Below are positions 1-5,969 of a stretch of 12,202 nucleotides of DNA, piece after piece (positions within the stretch are counted from its first letter, which is position 1; the number at the start of each line of letters is the position of its first letter). The notes beneath the pieces were generated by a model. The model had not been told where the DNA came from. It saw nothing but the letters and a program-made list of their open reading frames with translations, and did not search any database. The stretch is taken from the NCBI GenBank assembly GCA_002391225.1, contig DGRV01000023.1, forward strand, positions 279-12,480. The letters are read 5' to 3'. This DNA is from Christensenella sp. UBA4379 (GTDB taxonomy: Bacteria; Bacillota; Clostridia; Christensenellales; Aristaeellaceae). A program made the position numbers and the translations under genes.

Positions 1-368
1 TCCTTGTTGGCGCCGCAGAAGGCGTCCACGACATACAGCTTCTTGCCGCTGAGTTCTTTCCTGGCCAGGTCGCGCACGATGTTCCAGGTGCTCTCGGTCA
101 TGGGATGGTTGTCGTTCTTGTAGGCGTCCGAGGTCCACCAGACGGTGTCCTTGGAGTTTTCGTCCATGACGATGTATTTGTCTTTGGGGGAACGGCCGGT
201 GTAGATGCCGGTCATAACGTTGACAGCGCCCAGTTCGCTGAGCTGGCCCTTCTCATAGCCGGTCAGGGAAGGATCCATTTCGTCCTTAAACAGGGTTTCA
301 TAGGAAGGATTGTAGACGATTTCCTTAACGCCGTTAATCCCATACTTGGACAGGTCGATCTTGGCCAT
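1..368 (-). CDS. pckA: Phosphoenolpyruvate carboxykinase (ATP), N-terminal part, cut by window edge
   Basis: ATP-dependent PEP carboxykinase is a cytosolic enzyme that interconverts oxaloacetate + ATP and PEP + CO2 + ADP. In fermenting anaerobes it often runs in the CO2-fixing direction. Only the first 122 codons are visible; the rest lies beyond position 1. Diagnostic is the segment around residues 52-78 (TGIYTGRSPKDKYIV, then a WW pair), the conserved N-terminal region of the ATP-type family; Arg59 in TGRSP matches the substrate-binding arginine. The GTP-type family lacks this block. The ATG at 368 follows a GGGG-rich ribosome site about ten bases upstream and gives MAKIDLSKYG, a usual N-terminus. 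It has its own promoter at 443-470 and a leader of about 70 bases. The family call is confident; the nucleotide-binding core is not in view. Confidence 0.95.
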   Translation of the reverse strand, partial: MAKIDLSKYGINGVKEIVYNPSYETLFKDEMDPSLTGYEKGQLSELGAVNVMTGIYTGRSPKDKYIVMDENSKDTVWWTSDAYKNDNHPMTESTWNIVRDLARKELSGKKLYVVDAFCGANK

Positions 369-442
369 ATGCGCTTAACCCCTTTTCTATAACATTTGCG
401 CGCCTTTGTGGGTGTAAAGAAACCCCTTTCTGCGCAATTTAG

Positions 443-470
443 ATTATACACAAAATGCGGCAATAGTCAA
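443..470 (-). promoter_or_regulatory. Sigma-A-type promoter of pckA
   Basis: On the minus strand, TTGACT (470-465) and TATAAT (448-443) are separated by 16 bases. Transcription would start near 436, giving a leader of about 70 bases before the pckA ATG at 368. An inverted repeat (471-499) ends directly against the -35 box. Confidence 0.85.
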
Positions 471-499
471 GGGCCGCCCCCTGTTTCAAGGCGCGGCCC
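471..499 (-). repeat. Inverted repeat abutting the pckA -35 box; possible weak terminator of the ybjQ-like gene
   Basis: GGGCCGC (471-477) and GCGGCCC (493-499) form a perfect 7-bp dyad around 15 bases. It lies downstream of the YbjQ-family gene and immediately upstream of the pckA -35. Neither strand has a U-tract after the stem; on the minus strand the T-run precedes it. It is therefore a poor intrinsic terminator and could instead be a protein-binding site. The dyad is seen; its role is a guess. Confidence 0.4.
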
Positions 500-535
500 C
501 TGTAAAAAAGTTACTTTATTTTATAGAGAGATTTC

Positions 536-847
536 TTACCTGAATCTGACGGCGGTGCCGTAGGCCATGATTTCCGCCGCGCTCTGCATGATGGAGGAGG
601 TGGCGAAACGCATACACACGATGGCGTCCGCGCCCAGGCGTTCCGCTTCTTCCACCATCCGGTCCGTCGCGATCTGGCGGGCCTTGTCCATCATCTCATT
701 ATACTTGGTTAGCTCTCCGCCGATCAGTGTCTTGAACCCCGCGCCGATGTCGCGCAAGGCGTTCACCGTCTGAATGGTGCTGCCTTTGACGATGCCGAGG
801 GGCTCGATTTCTTTGCCGGGAATAGATTCCAGAGTGACGATCAACAT
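536..847 (-). CDS. YbjQ/UPF0145 family protein
   Basis: Small cytosolic protein of 103 residues matching the YbjQ/UPF0145 (DUF74) family, sometimes annotated as heavy-metal-binding, whose biochemical function is not established. Family traits seen are a short hydrophobic beta start (MLIVTLESIPG), a GIVKGSTIQ segment near residues 19-27, a central region predicted helical with RDIGAGFKTLIGGEL, a long helix with several Arg/Glu, and the C-terminal block GADAIVCMRFATSSIM then GTAVRF. Length is typical. I chose the ATG at 847 rather than one at 886: AGAAGG lies about nine bases before 847 and the protein then begins like its relatives. No convincing promoter lies in the 40 bases between its start and the tRNA terminator upstream, so expression may rest on read-through or an atypical promoter. 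Confidence 0.85.
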   Translation of the reverse strand: MLIVTLESIPGKEIEPLGIVKGSTIQTVNALRDIGAGFKTLIGGELTKYNEMMDKARQIATDRMVEEAERLGADAIVCMRFATSSIMQSAAEIMAYGTAVRFR

Positions 848-890
848 GACAGTGCACCTTCTTTCATCAAATTCATCAGAAATCAAGATA

Positions 891-920
891 AAACGAAAGG
901 CCCTGATCAGACAGGGCCTT
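891..920 (-). terminator. Intrinsic terminator of the tRNA-Val transcript
   Basis: On the minus strand, AAGGCCCTG (920-912), a 6-base loop and CAGGGCCTT (905-897) form a perfect 9-bp stem. It is followed by T, C, G and four Ts. It begins four bases past the tRNA CCA end. Confidence 0.85.
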
Positions 921-923
921 CCT

Positions 924-1000
924 TGGTGGGACCAGTAGAACTCGAATCTACGACCTCCACGATGTCAACGTGGCGCTCTAACCAACTGAGCTATGATCCC
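924..1000 (-). tRNA. tRNA-Val (anticodon GAC)
   Basis: A complete 77-base cloverleaf with encoded CCA. The acceptor stem is GGGATCA with TGGTCCC (one T-G pair), the discriminator is A, and U8 and A9 are present. The D arm is GCTC-AGTTGGTTA-GAGC. The anticodon arm is CCACG, loop TTGACAT, CGTGG, placing GAC at 966-964, which reads GUC/GUU valine codons. The variable loop is AGGTC. The T arm is GTAGA, TTCGAGT, TCTAC. It is a single isolated tRNA gene with its own promoter about ten bases upstream and a terminator immediately after. Confidence 0.97.
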
Positions 1001-1012
1001 AGGAGCAGGATT

Positions 1013-1041
1013 ATATTAGCACGATTCAGTGGGTTTGACAA
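1013..1041 (-). promoter_or_regulatory. Promoter of the tRNA-Val gene
   Basis: On the minus strand, TTGTCA (1041-1036), 17 bases, then TAATAT (1018-1013), preceded by TGC (an extended -10). The start would fall near 1006, about six bases before the mature tRNA. An overlapping TATAAT at 1015-1010 would give an over-long 20-base spacer and is less likely. Confidence 0.75.
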
Positions 1042-1110
1042 GCCATAATCAGGTAATTTTTTCGGCCTGATATGACATCTTGACTGATTTTTGAAAAAAA
1101 TGCGTCCACA

Positions 1111-1140
1111 GCGCCCGCCTGCGGCGGATCCGGCGGGCGC
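1111..1140. repeat. GC-rich inverted repeat in the tRNA/tig divergent spacer
   Basis: GCGCCCGCC (1111-1119) and GGCGGGCGC (1132-1140) are perfect complements around a 12-base centre. On the minus strand a seven-T run follows only after about ten bases, and no minus-strand gene lies upstream, so a terminator role is doubtful. It lies about 75 bases before the tig -35. Confidence 0.5.
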
Positions 1141-1214
1141 GGAGGAGGCTTTCCGGGGGATTGGGCAGGACCTCGCTTTTTCGGGCTTTTCTGCGGGTTT
1201 TTACAGAAAAACGC

Positions 1215-1243
1215 TTGCAATTTGGCGGCGCAGGGTGTATTAT
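1215..1243 (+). promoter_or_regulatory. Promoter of the tig-clpP-clpX cluster
   Basis: TTGCAA (1215-1220), 17 bases, TATTAT (1238-1243). The start would be near 1250, giving a leader of about 79 bases. This position also excludes the longer in-frame tig start at 1161, which lies upstream of the promoter. I see no CIRCE or CtsR-like operator beside it. Confidence 0.7.
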
Positions 1244-1328
1244 AAATTTTGGCGTTTTTTATTTGAAAGAACGCGAACGTATCATGATTCTTCATGGAAA
1301 GCAAAAGAATTTGGAGGGGTTCCGGTTT

Positions 1329-2723
1329 ATGGCCAGCACGGTCGAGAAAATTTCAAGCAATCAGGTAAAAATCACTTTTGACGTTCCGGCGGCGGAATTT
1401 GACGCCGCCGTGCAGAAGGCATATCTCAAAATGCGCGGCCGCGTCCAGGTACCCGGCTTCCGCAAGAGCCACGCTCCCCGCAAGGTCATCGAAAAGATGT
1501 ACGGGGACAGCGTTTTTTATGAAGACGCTCTGGACATCATTTTCCCGGACGTGTATCAGCAGGCGGTGGAAGAAAACGACCTGTCCGTGGTGGACCGTCC
1601 CGAGATCGACAAGATGGACCAGATGGGCGTCGGCCAGGACCTGAAATTCTCCGTCCTGGTGTATGTGAAGCCGGACGTGGAGCTGGGCGAATACAAGGGC
1701 CTCAAGGCCGTCAAGTATCTGCACCAGGTCACCGCAGAGGACATTGACCAGCGCATCGAGCGCGACGTGGACAAGGCCACCACTATGCAGGACGTGACGG
1801 ACCGCCCCGTGCAGGACGGCGACACCGTCAACCTGAACTATGCCGGCACCGTGGACGGCGTCGCCTTTGAGGGTGGCACCGCCGAAAACCAGACCCTGGT
1901 CATCGGCAGCGGCACCTTTATCCCCGGCTTTGAAGAGCAGATGGTCGGCATGGCCATCGGCGAAGAAAAGGACCTGAACGTCACCTTCCCCGATCCCTAC
2001 CAGTCCAAAGAACTGGCCGGCAAGGCCGCCGTCTTCCACGTGAAGGTGAACGGTATCCAGGCCAAGCTCAAGCCGGAGCTGGATGACGACTTCGCCGCCG
2101 ACGTTTCCGACTATTCCACCTTCGCGGAATACAAGGAAGCCATCGAGAAGGAGCTCAAGGAAAACGCTGAAAAGAACGCCGACGTGGAACTGGAAAACGA
2201 CCTGATCCAGCAGGTGGTCGACGCTTCCGACTGCGACATTCCCCAGGCCATGATCGACGACGAGATCGAGCAGATGAAACGCCAGCTCAAGATGAACATG
2301 CTCTACCAGGGCCTCAAGTATGAGGATTACCTCAAGTACACCGGTCAGACCGAGGAGCAGGTGAACGACATGTACCGGCCGCAGGCCTCCAACCGGGTCA
2401 AGATGCAGCTGGTGCTGGAAGCCATCATCAAGAAGGAAAACCCCGATCTGACGGACGAAGAGTTCGAAAAGGAACTGGAAGAGGAAGCCAAGCGCCGCGG
2501 CACGGAGCTGGAAGCCTTCAAGAGCTCCTTGAACGACCGGATGACCCAAGCCCTGCGCGAGAACGCGAAGCTGCGCAAGGTGGTCGATGAAATCAAGGCC
2601 GCCGCCAAGGTCGAAGTCAAGGACGCTTCCGAGCGGGTGGACGCTTCCAAGGTCGCTTCCGACATCATGGAAGCCATCGACGACGCGGAACCGGAAGAGG
2701 AAGAAAAGCCGGAGGAAAAGTAA
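1329..2723 (+). CDS. tig: Trigger factor, ribosome-associated chaperone and peptidyl-prolyl isomerase
   Basis: Trigger factor binds near the ribosome exit tunnel (uL23) and shields nascent chains. This version has 464 residues, slightly longer than the usual 430 or so. The N-terminal ribosome-binding domain (about 1-115) carries the signature GFRKSHAP at 43-50, the same position as in E. coli. An FKBP-type isomerase domain spans about 160-245 (VQDGDTVNLNYAGTVDG, then IPGFEEQMVGM). The helical substrate-binding C-domain follows from about 250 and ends in an acidic Glu-rich tail. The ATG at 1329 was chosen because GGAGGGG (1313-1319) sits nine bases upstream and it puts the signature in register. 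In-frame upstream ATGs at 1161 and 1284 lack this support. It is followed by clpP and clpX in one direction, the common chaperone-protease arrangement, so nascent-chain folding and degradation are likely co-expressed. Confidence 0.97.
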   Translation: MASTVEKISSNQVKITFDVPAAEFDAAVQKAYLKMRGRVQVPGFRKSHAPRKVIEKMYGDSVFYEDALDIIFPDVYQQAVEENDLSVVDRPEIDKMDQMGVGQDLKFSVLVYVKPDVELGEYKGLKAVKYLHQVTAEDIDQRIERDVDKATTMQDVTDRPVQDGDTVNLNYAGTVDGVAFEGGTAENQTLVIGSGTFIPGFEEQMVGMAIGEEKDLNVTFPDPYQSKELAGKAAVFHVKVNGIQAKLKPELDDDFAADVSDYSTFAEYKEAIEKELKENAEKNADVELENDLIQQVVDASDCDIPQAMIDDEIEQMKRQLKMNMLYQGLKYEDYLKYTGQTEEQVNDMYRPQASNRVKMQLVLEAIIKKENPDLTDEEFEKELEEEAKRRGTELEAFKSSLNDRMTQALRENAKLRKVVDEIKAAAKVEVKDASERVDASKVASDIMEAIDDAEPEEEEKPEEK

Positions 2724-2749
2724 TTCTTTTCCCTGCGATTCAACATTAC

Positions 2750-2779
2750 CAACTGGCTGGGCATTCGCCCAGCCAGTTG
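2750..2779 (+). repeat. 13-bp hairpin between tig and clpP
   Basis: A perfect stem of CAACTGGCTGGGC (2750-2762), loop ATTC, then GCCCAGCCAGTTG (2767-2779). It is followed by TAGAAT, not a U-tract, so it is not a standard terminator. It begins 27 bases after the tig stop and ends 22 bases before the clpP ATG. It could stabilise the tig 3' end, be a processing site or partially attenuate clpP-clpX. Confidence 0.8.
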
Positions 2780-2801
2780 TAGAATACCGAGGTGAAAACA
2801 G

Positions 2802-3401
2802 ATGTCTATGATTCCCTATGTCATTGAGGAAACGGGCCGCGGCGAGCGCGGGTTCGATATTTATTCCCGCCTGCTGCGGGACCGGATCGTGTTCCTGGGC
2901 AGCGCCATCGACGACAACGTAGCCAACGTCGTGGTCGCCCAGCTCCTGTTCCTGGAGCGGGAGAACCCGGACGCCGATATTTCCCTGTACATCAACAGCC
3001 CGGGCGGCTCCGTGACCGCCGGGATGGCCATTTACGACACGATGAATTACGTTCGCTGCCAGGTCCGCACGGTCTGCATCGGCATGGCGGCGTCCATGGG
3101 CGCGTTCCTGCTGATGGCCGGTGAAAAGGGCAAGCGCTTGGCCCTGCCCAACAGCGAGGTCATGATTCACCAGCCTTCCGGCGGCGCCCAGGGTCAGGCG
3201 ACCGACGTGCGCATCCAGGCGGAATGGCTGCTCAAAACCAAGAAGAAGATGAACCGGCTGATGGCCGATATGACGGGCAAGCCCCTGGAAATCCTGGAGC
3301 AGGACGTCGAGCGCGATCATTTCATGAGCGCTGAGGAAGCCCTCGCCTACGGCATCATCGACGAAATCTACCAGCCCCAGCCCAAAAGCGGTAAGAGGTA
3401 A
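2802..3401 (+). CDS. clpP: ATP-dependent Clp protease proteolytic subunit
   Basis: ClpP is the serine peptidase that assembles as a double heptameric barrel and degrades proteins fed in by ClpX or ClpA/C-type unfoldases. At 199 residues it has the usual length. The catalytic triad is visible: Ser98 in GMAASMG, His123 in MIHQP and Asp172 in the ERDHFMSAEEA segment. The N-terminal segment MIPYVIEETGRGERGFDIYSRLL is typical, as is INSPGGSVTAGMAIYDTM at about 64-81. The ATG at 2802 has AGGTG ending about seven bases upstream. No promoter fits in the 22 bases between the tig-clpP hairpin and the start, so it is probably transcribed with tig. clpX begins five bases after its stop, matching the partnership of the two proteins. 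Confidence 0.98.
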   Translation: MSMIPYVIEETGRGERGFDIYSRLLRDRIVFLGSAIDDNVANVVVAQLLFLERENPDADISLYINSPGGSVTAGMAIYDTMNYVRCQVRTVCIGMAASMGAFLLMAGEKGKRLALPNSEVMIHQPSGGAQGQATDVRIQAEWLLKTKKKMNRLMADMTGKPLEILEQDVERDHFMSAEEALAYGIIDEIYQPQPKSGKR

Positions 3402-3406
3402 AATGA

Positions 3407-4702
3407 ATGGCCAAAAATGATGAACTGCTGCAGCGCAAGCCGCGCTGCTCCTTCTGCGGGAAAACGCAGGACCAGGTGCGCCGCCTGATCGCCGGCCCGA
3501 ACGCCTATATCTGTGACGAGTGCATCACGCTCTGCCAGGAAATCATGTCCGACGACCTGGTCATGCCCGAAAAGGTGCAGGCGGACAATATCCCCACCCC
3601 CGCCGAAATGAAGGCGGTGCTGGACGATTACGTCATCGGCCAGGAAAAGGCGAAGCGGTCCCTTTGCGTGGCGGTGTACAACCACTATAAGCGCATCTCC
3701 GCCGGCAAGCGCAGCGAGGGGATTGAGCTGCAAAAATCGAACGTCCTGATGGTGGGCCCCACCGGCTGCGGCAAGACCTACCTGGCCCAGTGCCTGGCGA
3801 AGATCCTCAACGTGCCCTTCGCCATCGCGGACGCCACCACCCTGACTGAGGCCGGCTACGTCGGCGAGGACGTTGAAAACATTCTGCTGCGCCTGATCCA
3901 GGCGGCCAACGGCGACGTCCAGGCGGCCCAGCGCGGCATCGTCTATATCGACGAGATCGACAAGATCGCCAAGAAGAGCGAGAACGTCTCCATCACCCGG
4001 GACGTCAGCGGCGAAGGCGTTCAGCAGGCCCTGCTCAAGATTCTGGAGGGCACGATGGCCAGCGTTCCGCCCCAGGGCGGCCGCAAGCATCCCCAGCAGG
4101 AGCTCATCAAAATCGACACTACCAACATCCTCTTTATCTGCGGCGGCGCGTTCGACGGCCTGACCACGATCATCGAGCGCCGCGTGGGCAAAAAGTCCAT
4201 GGGCTTTGGGGCGGACATCCAGAGCGGCGAGGTCAAGGAAAACCAGATCCTGCGCCAGATGCGGCCGGAGGACCTGATGAAGTTCGGGCTGATCCCGGAA
4301 TTTGTCGGCCGTCTGCCGGTCACCGTGTCCCTGGATCCGCTGGATCATGAGGCCCTCGTCCGCATCCTCAAGGAGCCGAAGAACGCCCTGACCAAGCAGT
4401 ACCAGAAGCTGATGGAACTGGACGGCATCGAGCTTTCCTTCGAGGACGACGCCCTGACGGCCATCGCGGAAAAGGCGATCCGCCTGCGCTCCGGCGCCCG
4501 CGGCCTGCGCGCGATCATCGAGGAGGCCATGATGGACACCATGTTCGACCTGCCCTCCCGCAAGGAGATCAACCGCTGCGTGATCACCCGGGACGTCATC
4601 GAAAAGGGCGAAAAGCCGATCCTGACCCTGGGCGAGCGGAAATACCCCGCCGCTCCGGCGAAAAAGAAGGTCCCCCGGGCCCAAACCGCCTCGGCTGTGT
4701 AA
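3407..4702 (+). CDS. clpX: ATP-dependent Clp protease ATP-binding subunit ClpX
   Basis: ClpX is the hexameric AAA+ unfoldase that recognises, unfolds and threads substrates into ClpP. This protein has 431 residues, normal length. The N-terminal zinc-binding domain uses Cys14, Cys17, Cys36 and Cys39. Walker A is GPTGCGKT (117-124), the pore loop contains GYVGED (150-155) and Walker B is VYIDEID (179-185). PEFVGRLPV (298-306) carries the arginine-finger region and SGARGLR (362-368) the sensor-2 arginine. The ClpP-docking loop, usually IGF, reads MGF (265-267), a mild substitution. The start at 3407 is supported by AGAGG (3394-3398) eight bases upstream. It lies five bases after clpP and ends nine bases before a strong terminator, so it closes the cluster. 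The C-terminal Ala/Lys-rich tail is unremarkable. Confidence 0.98.
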   Translation: MAKNDELLQRKPRCSFCGKTQDQVRRLIAGPNAYICDECITLCQEIMSDDLVMPEKVQADNIPTPAEMKAVLDDYVIGQEKAKRSLCVAVYNHYKRISAGKRSEGIELQKSNVLMVGPTGCGKTYLAQCLAKILNVPFAIADATTLTEAGYVGEDVENILLRLIQAANGDVQAAQRGIVYIDEIDKIAKKSENVSITRDVSGEGVQQALLKILEGTMASVPPQGGRKHPQQELIKIDTTNILFICGGAFDGLTTIIERRVGKKSMGFGADIQSGEVKENQILRQMRPEDLMKFGLIPEFVGRLPVTVSLDPLDHEALVRILKEPKNALTKQYQKLMELDGIELSFEDDALTAIAEKAIRLRSGARGLRAIIEEAMMDTMFDLPSRKEINRCVITRDVIEKGEKPILTLGERKYPAAPAKKKVPRAQTASAV

Positions 4703-4710
4703 TGAAACAG

Positions 4711-4754
4711 AAAACCGGCGATACAGGAATCCGCTCCCGTATCGCCGGTTTTTT
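4711..4754 (+). terminator. Strong intrinsic terminator after clpX
   Basis: AAAACCGGCGATAC (4711-4724) and GTATCGCCGGTTTT (4739-4752) make a perfect 14-bp stem around a 14-base loop. Six Ts run over 4749-4754. The flanking A-run makes it plausibly bidirectional, so it could also end the convergent minus-strand gene. Confidence 0.93.
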
Positions 4755-4779
4755 ATGCTGTTGATGGCTGCCGCGGTTT

Positions 4780-5793
4780 TTACAGCAGATCCCGGAACGC
4801 TTCGATGTTGCCGGGCTCGGCTTTGAGTTCCCCGTTCTGAATTTTCTTGACCACCTGAACGATCCGGTCGTTGACAGGGGTGGGGACGCCGTAACGCCTG
4901 CCGGTTTCGCAGACAATGCCGTTGATCGCGTCGATCTCACAGGGCTTGCCGCGCTTTAGGTCCTGCAGCATGGAGGGCTCGATGGCCCGGTGCTTCTTCA
5001 TCGCGATGGGCAGGATCAGCTCGGCGAACTTCTTTTTGAAATTCGTCCTGTAGTAAAACAGCTTCGTGATGTCCTTCCCCTGGACCGGGGCGAAGACAGC
5101 CCCTGCGGCATGGCCCGCGTCGATACATTCCTTCATGCAGCGGACGGCCAGGGGCTTGAGCTCCTTCCCTTCGGAAACGTCCCCGAAAAGGCCTCCGACG
5201 GCCGTCCCGAGGCCGGAAAAGGTGGCGTTGATCAGCAGCTTGCTCCACCGCGCGCCGAGCAGGTTGTTTTCAATTTGAACCGGGCACATGTTTTCCAGCA
5301 GGGCCTGGACGCGGCGGAACTGCTCGTCCGTGATGCCCTCCATCCGGCCCATGTGAAAGGACAGGCTGTCCGGGATGCTGGTCAGGCGGACGGTGCCGGG
5401 CCCGGTCATCGTCGCGCCCCACTCGACCACGCAGCCGATCACGTGGCCCTTGCCGACGATCTCAGCGATCCCGGGCTCCGGGATGCCGTTCTGCAGGGTG
5501 ACGATGACCCCGTCAGGCCCCAGGAGGGGTTTTAAAAAAGCGCAGGTTTTCTTGTTTTCCAGCTGCTTGGTCATCAGGAAAATCACGTCATAGGGCCCTT
5601 TCATCTGGTCGGGCAGGATGGCGTGGACCGGCACGTTCATGTTCACCGTGCCGCTGACGGACGCTCCCTTTTCATTCAGCGCTTTCACATGGGCCTCGTT
5701 CCGGTTGACCAGCTCGATGTCGACTCCGGCTTTGGTCAGATAGGCTCCCATCACGGTTCCCAGCGAACCAGCCCCGTAAATTGCGTACTTCAA
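4780..5793 (-). CDS. panE: 2-dehydropantoate 2-reductase family protein (ketopantoate reductase-like)
   Basis: Ketopantoate reductase uses NADPH to reduce 2-dehydropantoate to pantoate, a step toward pantothenate and CoA, in the cytosol. The protein has 337 residues, somewhat longer than the usual 290-310. The N-terminal Rossmann motif is GAGSLG (7-12). Matching family positions are Lys76, the QNG at 101-103, the catalytic-type lysine Lys185 in RWSKLLIN with Asn189, and the C-terminal SMLQDLKRGKPCEIDAING (274-292) with Glu286. The start is TTG at 5793: a perfect AAGGAG sits seven bases upstream and the Rossmann strand begins directly. It has its own promoter (5828-5856) and converges on clpX. 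No panB, panC or panD is nearby, and this family also contains other 2-oxoacid reductases, so the exact substrate is inferred. Confidence 0.83.
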   Translation of the reverse strand: MKYAIYGAGSLGTVMGAYLTKAGVDIELVNRNEAHVKALNEKGASVSGTVNMNVPVHAILPDQMKGPYDVIFLMTKQLENKKTCAFLKPLLGPDGVIVTLQNGIPEPGIAEIVGKGHVIGCVVEWGATMTGPGTVRLTSIPDSLSFHMGRMEGITDEQFRRVQALLENMCPVQIENNLLGARWSKLLINATFSGLGTAVGGLFGDVSEGKELKPLAVRCMKECIDAGHAAGAVFAPVQGKDITKLFYYRTNFKKKFAELILPIAMKKHRAIEPSMLQDLKRGKPCEIDAINGIVCETGRRYGVPTPVNDRIVQVVKKIQNGELKAEPGNIEAFRDLL

Positions 5794-5827
5794 AGCAGAT
5801 CTCCTTTACGAATGTAGTACAAACGCT

Positions 5828-5856
5828 ATCATACCATAAAGCGCCGCCGTCCGCAA
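5828..5856 (-). promoter_or_regulatory. Promoter of the panE-like gene
   Basis: On the minus strand, TTGCGG (5856-5851), 17 bases, TATGAT (5833-5828), with TGG directly before the -10 (extended -10). The start falls near 5821, about 28 bases before the TTG start codon, leaving room for the AAGGAG ribosome site. Confidence 0.75.
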
Positions 5857-5919
5857 CCGCATTTGGATTTCCGCTCAATCCGCCGGAAGCCGAAAAACAA
5901 ATATTGGCAAACCCCAGCA

Positions 5920-5954
5920 AAAAATGAAAAGCGCCCCGGAGCATCCGGGACGCT
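5920..5954 (-). terminator. Intrinsic terminator after xylulokinase
   Basis: On the minus strand, AGCGTCCCGGA (5954-5944), loop TGC, then TCCGGGGCGCT (5940-5930): an 11-bp stem with one wobble pair. TTTTCATTTTTT follows. It lies 15 bases past the xylB stop and upstream of the panE-like promoter, making both genes separate units. Confidence 0.9.
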
Positions 5955-5969
5955 GAGTAAAATGGTTTA

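Larger units (their letters stand above)
1042..1328. other. Intergenic region between divergent tRNA-Val and tig
   Basis: No gene is supported here. It holds a small 6-bp dyad (ATCAGG 1048-1053 with CCTGAT 1066-1071) behind the tRNA promoter, a run of seven As at 1094-1100, a GC-rich inverted repeat at 1111-1140, the tig promoter at 1215-1243 and the tig leader of about 79 bases. Open frames here run into tig or are short and lack ribosome sites. Confidence 0.6.

Noticed and set aside
265..267. ClpX docking loop MGF (protein residues 265-267) in place of IGF as a sign of altered ClpP docking
   Set aside because: Ile to Met is a conservative change in a variable hydrophobic position, and the intact clpP is adjacent. 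Not strong enough for a claim.
105..392. Plus-strand open frame over the pckA start
   Set aside because: Antisense to a clear PEP carboxykinase N-terminus and to its leader. No ribosome site or family match.
1353..3320. A 655-codon open frame on the minus strand across tig and clpP
   Set aside because: It is the antisense shadow of two unmistakable genes in GC-rich DNA. Its translation is low-complexity (rich in His, Val, Leu, Gly, Asp) with no domain, and it lacks a ribosome site.
3368..4684. A 438-codon minus-strand open frame opposite clpX
   Set aside because: Same codon-shadow effect. clpX is complete with all motifs on the plus strand, and the antisense product shows no recognisable family.
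1329..4702. CtsR or HrcA (CIRCE) operator control of the tig-clpP-clpX cluster
   Set aside because: I looked around the promoter at 1215-1243 and the leader and found neither a CIRCE inverted repeat nor a CtsR-type heptad repeat.
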